Below are positions 13,298 through 18,023 of a DNA stretch of 18,023 nt, in pieces; position 1 is the stretch's first letter; each line of letters begins with the position of its first letter. The position numbers and the translations under genes were made by a program. The stretch comes from Sulfurivermis sp041678005 (GTDB taxonomy: Bacteria; Pseudomonadota; Gammaproteobacteria; Thiohalomonadales; Thiohalomonadaceae), in assembly GCA_041678005.1 (NCBI GenBank), contig JBAYOW010000040.1:1-18023 (forward strand), given 5' to 3'. The notes under the pieces were generated by a model, which was given only the letters and a program-made list of their open reading frames with translations, had not been told where the DNA came from and ran no database searches.

Positions 13298-14686
13298 ATG
13301 CAGACATACGCTTTAGCACAGATCCAGGACGCCGGCGCCTTATTAAAAGTGCCGCCCCATTCCATTGAGGCGGAGCAGGCTGTGCTGGGTGGTTTGATGC
13401 TGGATAACAGCGCTTGGGATCGTATGGCAGATCTGGTCATGGAGGAAGATTTTTACCGTCGTGATCATCGGCTTATCTTTCAGGCCATCCGGCGTTTGTT
13501 GGAAAAAAGCGATCCTTGTGATGTGGTGACCCTGGCTGAGTGGCTGGACAAGAAAGGTTAGCTCGATGAGGCTGGTGGGGTTGCCTATCTGGGTAATCTG
13601 GCTGGCAATACGCCCAGTGTTGCCAATATCAAGTCCTACGCCAGTATTGTGCGTGAACGTTCAGTATTGCGGCAGTTGATCCGTGTCACCAATGAGATAG
13701 CCGAGACCGCCTTCAATCCGGCAGGCCGTGGCGTGTTTGAGTTGCTGGATGAGGCGGAGAAAAAGGTCTATCAAATCGCCGATCAGGGCGCGCGCTCGCG
13801 CGTGGGCTTTGCCGTCATGAAGGACTTGCTGGTCAAGACGGTGGACAAGATTGATCAACTGTTTGGACTGGATAGCCCGATCACTGGACTGGCTACGGGT
13901 TATACCGATTTTGATGAAATGACAGCCGGTTTGCAGCAATCCGATCTGGTTATTGTCGCGGGTCGTCCATCCATGGGCAAAACTTCATTTGCGATGAATA
14001 TTGTCGAACATGTGGCGATTAAGGAACAAAAACCGGTTGCGGTGTTTTCCATGGAGATGCCTGGTGAACAACTGGCCATGCGTATGATGTCTTCATTGGG
14101 GCATATCAATCAGAAGAAGGTGCGTACTGGCAAGCTGGACGATGATGACTGGCCACGCTTGACCTCGGCGGTCAATCTGTTGGCGGAAGCGCCTATTTTC
14201 ATTGATGACACTCCGGCACTAAGTCCTACCGACGTGCGCGCCCGCGCCCGCCGCCTGGCGCGCGAGCAGGAGAACGGGCTTGGTTTGATCGTGATCGATT
14301 ATTTGCAGCTTATGCAGGTGCCTGGGACGAGTGAAAATCGTACTGGCGAGATCTCTGAAATTTCTCGTTCACTGAAATCACTGGCCAAGGAACTGAGTTG
14401 CCCTGTGATCGCGCTGTCGCAGCTTAACCGCTCGCTGGAACAACGTCCGAACAAGCGTCCAGTGATGTCAGATCTGCGTGAATCTGGCGCGATTGAGCAG
14501 GATGCAGATTTGATCGTGTTTATTTATCGTGACGAGGTATATAACTCGGAGAGTCCAGACAAGGGGACGGCTGAGATCATTATCGGCAAACAACGTAACG
14601 GCCCGATTGGGATGATACGTCTGGCCTTTCTCGGTCAGTACACCCGCTTCGAGAGTTTTGCACACGGAGGACATGGGGGGCATTGA
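13298..14686 (+). pseudogene. dnaB: Replicative DNA helicase DnaB, interrupted by an in-frame TAG
   Basis: Hexameric helicase that unwinds DNA at the replication fork. The start at ATG 13298 (MQTYALAQIQDAG) leads into the normal N-terminal domain (PPHSIEAEQAVLGGLMLDN), but codon 88 at 13559-13561 is TAG. Downstream in the same frame the protein resumes without loss: LDEAGGVAYLGNLAGNTPSV, then the RecA-like domain with AGRPSMGKTSFAMN (Walker A, near residue 222), SMEMPGEQLAMRM, and LIVIDYLQLM, IALSQLNRSLE, DLRESGAIEQDADLI. E. coli DnaB has Gln at the equivalent place (GQLD), so a CAG-to-TAG change is the simplest origin. The whole reading would be 462 codons, normal for DnaB. As dnaB is essential, a sequence error is likely. 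The end overlaps alr as TGATG. Confidence 0.9.
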
Positions 14687-15764
14687 TGCGCGCTACCCAG
14701 GTCTTCATCGATCTCACGGCACTGCGGCATAATCTGGCCTGTGCCCGTGCTGCTGCCCCTGCCAGTTGTATCCTGGCCGCTATCAAGGCCAATGCTTATG
14801 GGCATGGCATGTTGCGCGTGGCGCAGGCCTTGTCTGAGGCGGACGCCTTTGGTGTTGCCTCGCTGGCTGAAGCACTGCAATTGCGCGAGGCGGGGATATC
14901 GCAACCAGTTGTCTTGCTGGAAGGTTTTTTTGCTGCCGCTGAGCTGCCCGTTATAGCGCAATACGCATTCATCCCAGCGATTCATGATCACTCCCAAATC
15001 GAACAGCTGGAGCAGTGCGTGTTGCCTGCGCCTGTCGATGTCTGGCTCAAGCTGGATAGTGGCATGCATAGGCTGGGTTTTCCTCTGGTCGAGGCGAAGG
15101 AGGTTTGGCAGCGCCTGAATGCCTGCAGAAATGTGCGGCGGGTTTTGGGCTGCATGACACATCTGGCCAATGCCGATAATCTCAATGATGATTTCACCGC
15201 GCGTCAGTTGGCTGATTTTGCCCACTTGACTGAGGGTTTGTCTGGCGGGCGTTCTATCGCTAATTCTGCTGGTCTGTTGGGCTGGCCATGTTCACATGCC
15301 GAATGGGTGAGGCCAGGCCTGATGCTTTATGGTGTCTCGCCTCTTCTGGGTGGGCGCGCAGAACAGCATGGCCTGAAGCCGGTAATGACGCTGCGCTCTG
15401 CATTGATCGCGGTAAAACATCTCAAACAAGGTGATGCCATTGGTTATGGCGGTGTGTTTGTTTGTCCGCAAGACATGCCGGTCGGGGTGGTGGCTGCGGG
15501 TTATGGCGATGGTTATCCGCGTCATGCAAGAAATGGTGTGCCGGTGTTGCTCAATAATCGAAGGTGCCGCTGATAGGTCAGGTAGCGATGGATATGCTGA
15601 CTGTCGACTTGCGTAGCCAGCCCGAGGCGCGTGTTGGTGATCCGGTCGTGCTGTGGGGTGAGGGCTTGCCGGTAGAGGAGATAGCTGAGCATGCAGGCAC
15701 TATTCCCTATGAATTGTTATGCCGTGTAATGCCACGTGTAAAAGTGGTTGAGAACGGAATATGA
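14686..15764 (+). pseudogene. alr: Alanine racemase, frameshifted near the 3' end
   Basis: PLP enzyme that interconverts L- and D-alanine for peptidoglycan. The ATG at 14686 overlaps the dnaB stop by one base. IDLTALRHNLACAR opens the barrel and AIKANAYGHGM carries the PLP-binding lysine; KLDSGMHRLGF, ANSAGLL, VRPGLMLYGVSP and GVVAAGYGDGYPRH are standard Alr motifs. As written the frame ends at TGA 15571-15573 after LLNNRRCR. From GTG 15564 in the next frame it continues PLIGQVAMDMLTVDL through GTIPYELLCRVMPRV to TGA 15762-15764, the expected C-terminal beta domain, including the MDM motif. One base is missing around 15562-15564 (AAGG). The corrected product has about 359 residues, the usual length. 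The stop overlaps the NUDIX gene start. Confidence 0.92.
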
Positions 15765-16216
15765 GCCTGCTGCAAAGCGATGGGCCACAGGTTGCGGTTG
15801 GCGCAGTTGTGGTGCATCTGGATCAGGTCTTGCTGGTGCAGCGGCGCTATCCACCGACAGCAGGTTGCTGGGCTATTCCAGGTGGTCGTCAATTACTGGG
15901 CGAGACCATGCAACAGGCCGCCGAGCGGGAGATTCGTGAGGAAACCGGCGTCATTATCCGTGCCACGCAACCTGTCTATACCACTGAGTACATTGAGCAT
16001 GATGAGCGGGGGAGGTTATGTTATCACTATATTATTGTCGACCTGGCCGCCGAGTATCTGGCTGGCGTGCCCAAGGGGGGCGATGATGCCGGCATGGCCG
16101 CTTGGGTGGCCTGGCCTATGCTGGCAGACCTGTTCATCAATGCCAGTTCACAATTGGCACTGAAGACATTGTTTCCGCTTGAGACAGCGAATTATTTGCC
16201 GGTACAGCAGACATGA
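15761..16216 (+). CDS. NUDIX hydrolase
   Basis: The 151-residue product hydrolyses a nucleoside diphosphate linked to another moiety; the exact substrate is not predictable here. The Nudix box is complete: G42, E48 and REIREETG at 56-63, fitting G-x5-E-x7-REUxEExGU, preceded by the expected WAIPGGR. The N-terminal segment VAVGAVVVHLDQVLLVQRR is a classic MutT-like first strand. The size and the CYHYIIVDLAAEY segment resemble ADP-ribose or sugar-nucleotide pyrophosphatases. The ATG at 15761 overlaps the alr stop in ATGA, and the stop overlaps the next small ORF in the same way, so it belongs to the dnaB-alr transcription unit. Confidence 0.92.
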   Translation: MSLLQSDGPQVAVGAVVVHLDQVLLVQRRYPPTAGCWAIPGGRQLLGETMQQAAEREIREETGVIIRATQPVYTTEYIEHDERGRLCYHYIIVDLAAEYLAGVPKGGDDAGMAAWVAWPMLADLFINASSQLALKTLFPLETANYLPVQQT

Positions 16217-16407
16217 AAATGAGCTTGTTGCCATGGACATGGTCTTTTGAGGTGCTGACTTCGAGTACTGGTTTGGTGTTGTTTTTGGTTTTATTGCCGA
16301 CAACATTGGTGTTTGTTTTATTGTTGCTGCTGCGCAGGCGGCGGCAGATAAAAAATGATAGCCGCAATAATCGTCATAATCAGCCAGATTACGATGAGCG
16401 TGATTAG
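16213..16407 (+). CDS. Small hypothetical membrane protein
   Basis: A 64-codon frame begins at ATG 16213 in an ATGA overlap with the NUDIX stop, which suggests translational coupling; an ATG at 16219 is an alternative. Residues about 20-40 form one very hydrophobic segment (LVLFLVLLPTTLVFVLLLLL), followed at once by RRRR and a polar tail ending QPDYDERD. The positive-inside pattern predicts a single-span protein with a cytoplasmic C-terminus. No family was recognised. It could be a real small protein of the operon or a chance hydrophobic frame; the coupling and the charge pattern favour the former. Confidence 0.5.
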   Translation: MKMSLLPWTWSFEVLTSSTGLVLFLVLLPTTLVFVLLLLLRRRRQIKNDSRNNRHNQPDYDERD

Positions 16408-16565
16408 ACCGCATAATTTTATCAGCGGAAAAAACCCGATTCTTGAGATTGCGCCGAGTTGTTTTATTTATATGAAAACCAAAATAACGGGTTATTTTTC
16501 CCCATTAGTAGCACTGCGCCATTATTCGCATTCTTAAGGTGAAATATGCGGCCCAGGGAAGATTC
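16408..16565. other. Short gap before radA
   Basis: No gene seen. TTGAGA at 16443-16448 is a fair -35, but the candidate -10 sequences TATTTA (16465-16470) and TTATAT (16468-16473) are poor in sequence or spacing. GGGAAG just before 16566 is the radA ribosome-binding site. No terminator with a T run closes the preceding operon. Confidence 0.4.
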
Positions 16566-17939
16566 ATGAGCAAGAGAAAAACTGTTTATAGCTGTACTGA
16601 GTGTGGAGCACAGGCACCCAAATGGGCCGGGCAATGCGTGGAATGTGGTGCCTGGAACAGTATGCAGGAAAGTCTGGCAGCGCCCGTGCCTGTGCGCAAG
16701 GGTCGTCATGCGGGCTATGCAGGTTACGCCGGTGCAGCAGTTGGTGTAGCGGTACAAAGTCTGCAGGATGTGGTGTCTGAGGAAACCAGTCGTCTGTCTA
16801 CCGGCAGCAGTGAGTTTGATCGTGTATTGGGCGGTGGGTTGGTGCCAGGCTCGGTGGTGTTGCTGGGCGGGGATCCGGGGATCGGTAAATCCACGCTATT
16901 GTTGCAGACCATGGCGGCACTGGCAGCTCAGTTGCGTACTTTGTATGTCACCGGTGAGGAATCGCCACAGCAGGTTAGCATGCGCGCCCAGCGCCTTGGT
17001 TTGGACAGCGGCACGGTGCGCCTGTTTACCGAAACACGGGTAGAGGACATTCTTGCTACGGCCCAGCAGGAGAAGCCGCAGGTGTTGGTGGTGGACTCGG
17101 TGCAGACGGTCTATACCGAGTTGTTGCAATCAGCGCCTGGCTCGGTCGCGCAGGTGCGTGAGAGTGCGGCGCAACTAGTGCGCTATGCCAAACACACTGG
17201 TACGGCCTTGTTTCTCGTCGGGCATGTCACCAAGGATGGACAACTGGCTGGCCCGCGTGTGCTGGAGCATATGGTGGATACCGTGCTGTATTTTGAAGGT
17301 GATGCCGGTAGTCGCTATCGCGCCATTCGGGCCTTCAAAAATCGTTATGGTTCTGTCAATGAGCTGGGTGTATTTGCCATGACCGACAAGGGTTTGAAAG
17401 AGGTCAGCAACCCCTCGGCAATTTTTCTCTCGCGCCATGACGAGGAAGTGGCCGGCAGCGTGGTCATGGTGACTATCGAGGGCAGTCGTCCCATGTTGGT
17501 GGAGGTGCAGGCGTTGGTGGATGAAAGTCATCTGGCCAATCCGCGTCGTGTCACGGTTGGCCTGGAGCATAATCGTCTGGCCATGTTGCTCGCGGTGCTG
17601 CACCGTCACGGCGGCGTGGCTACCTATGACCAGGATGTCTTTGTCAATGTGGTTGGCGGGATGCGTGTCAGTGAGACGGCAGCGGATCTTGCGACCATGC
17701 TGGCGGTATTGTCCAGCCTGCGTAATCGTCCTGTGCCGCAGGGTTTGGTGGTGTTTGGCGAGGTGGGTCTGGCCGGTGAAATTAGACCAGTTCCTAATGG
17801 CCAGGATCGTCTGCGCGAGGCGGCCAAGCATGGCTTTAGCCGTGCGCTGGTGCCTATGGCAAATAGACCTAAGCAAGGCGTTGCTGGGCTAGAAATTATT
17901 GGTGTGCGCCGCCTTGATGAGGCCTTGCAGCAATTTTGA
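16566..17939 (+). CDS. radA: DNA repair protein RadA (Sms)
   Basis: RecA-like ATPase that drives branch migration of recombination intermediates. The start is set at ATG 16566 (MSKRKTVYSCTECG), preceded by GGGAAG; an ATG at 16539 is in frame but adds residues unlike the family. The product is 457 residues, the usual length. An N-terminal zinc finger has C10, C13, C24 and C27. The RecA-like core shows GGDPGIGKSTLLLQ (Walker A, near residue 100), VTGEESPQQV, and VLVVDSVQTVY (Walker B), then the RadA-specific FKNRYGSVNELGVF near 257. The C-terminal Lon-like domain carries DLATMLAVLSSLRNRPVPQG and VVFGEVGLAGEIRPV. No lesion is seen. Confidence 0.97.
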   Translation: MSKRKTVYSCTECGAQAPKWAGQCVECGAWNSMQESLAAPVPVRKGRHAGYAGYAGAAVGVAVQSLQDVVSEETSRLSTGSSEFDRVLGGGLVPGSVVLLGGDPGIGKSTLLLQTMAALAAQLRTLYVTGEESPQQVSMRAQRLGLDSGTVRLFTETRVEDILATAQQEKPQVLVVDSVQTVYTELLQSAPGSVAQVRESAAQLVRYAKHTGTALFLVGHVTKDGQLAGPRVLEHMVDTVLYFEGDAGSRYRAIRAFKNRYGSVNELGVFAMTDKGLKEVSNPSAIFLSRHDEEVAGSVVMVTIEGSRPMLVEVQALVDESHLANPRRVTVGLEHNRLAMLLAVLHRHGGVATYDQDVFVNVVGGMRVSETAADLATMLAVLSSLRNRPVPQGLVVFGEVGLAGEIRPVPNGQDRLREAAKHGFSRALVPMANRPKQGVAGLEIIGVRRLDEALQQF

Positions 17940-18023
17940 GAGGGTGAGTATGCATAGGGCATGTAATACCCAGACCAGGTTTGCTGCTTAGGGAAACGCT
18001 GAATAATTACCTGCGTTGTCAGG

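Noticed and set aside
13081..13368. 95-codon frame upstream of and overlapping dnaB
   Set aside because: No homology features and out of phase with the clear dnaB start at 13298.
13559..13561. Stop-codon recoding (amber readthrough) in dnaB
   Set aside because: No other gene in the window uses an internal TAG, and the nearby single-base deletions point to sequence error rather than a recoding system; the SWIM gene itself ends in TAG.

Overview
The window looks like a gammaproteobacterial chromosome, most likely a non-enteric lineage. The housekeeping order rnr-rlmB, rpsF-rpsR-(DUF2232 membrane protein)-rplI, dnaB-alr and radA is the one seen in Pseudomonas- and Chromatiales-like genomes, and no priB lies between rpsF and rpsR. 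No rRNA, tRNA, CRISPR array, transposase or integrase was recognised.

Layout. 1-492 is a repeat-rich intergenic stretch with a possible terminator. 493-2690 (minus) holds xseA followed by a secreted M23 peptidase, coupled by a TAATG overlap. 2836-5913 (plus) holds RNase R and the 23S rRNA methyltransferase RlmB. 5914-10116 is an accessory island: a 19-codon tail of a lost gene, a doubly truncated rhuM, a SNF2-family ATPase and a SWIM zinc-finger protein, each joined to the next by an ATGA overlap. By eye the island is more GC-rich than its surroundings. 10108-10394 is a composite repeat ending a few bases before the rpsF promoter. 10517-12650 carries bS6, bS18, a DUF2232 membrane protein and bL9. 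12651-13297 is intergenic and holds an inverted copy of the composite repeat. 13298-16407 carries dnaB, alr, a NUDIX hydrolase and a small membrane ORF with overlapping ends. 16566-17939 is radA.

The core genes serve RNA turnover (RNase R), ribosome assembly and modification (RlmB, bS6, bS18, bL9), replication and repair (DnaB, RadA, exonuclease VII) and cell-wall metabolism (Alr, M23 peptidase). Three core genes are broken as written: rpsF has a 1-nt deletion shifting its acidic tail, dnaB has an in-frame TAG at codon 88, and alr has a 1-nt deletion near its 3' end. Homologues of these are normally essential or important, so consensus errors in the assembly are the simplest explanation, though real decay cannot be excluded from sequence alone.

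The two most unusual items are the rhuM remnant/SNF2/SWIM cassette between rlmB and rpsF, which looks like a deletion-scarred relic of a larger defence-type locus, and a composite intergenic repeat present three times. That repeat joins a GCGCAAT palindrome, a small start-codon motif with conservative codon changes, a CCCTCTCCC stem and an ATTCCC/GGGAAT palindrome. The rpsF leader also shows an anti-Shine-Dalgarno arrangement that fits autoregulation by the S6:S18 complex.
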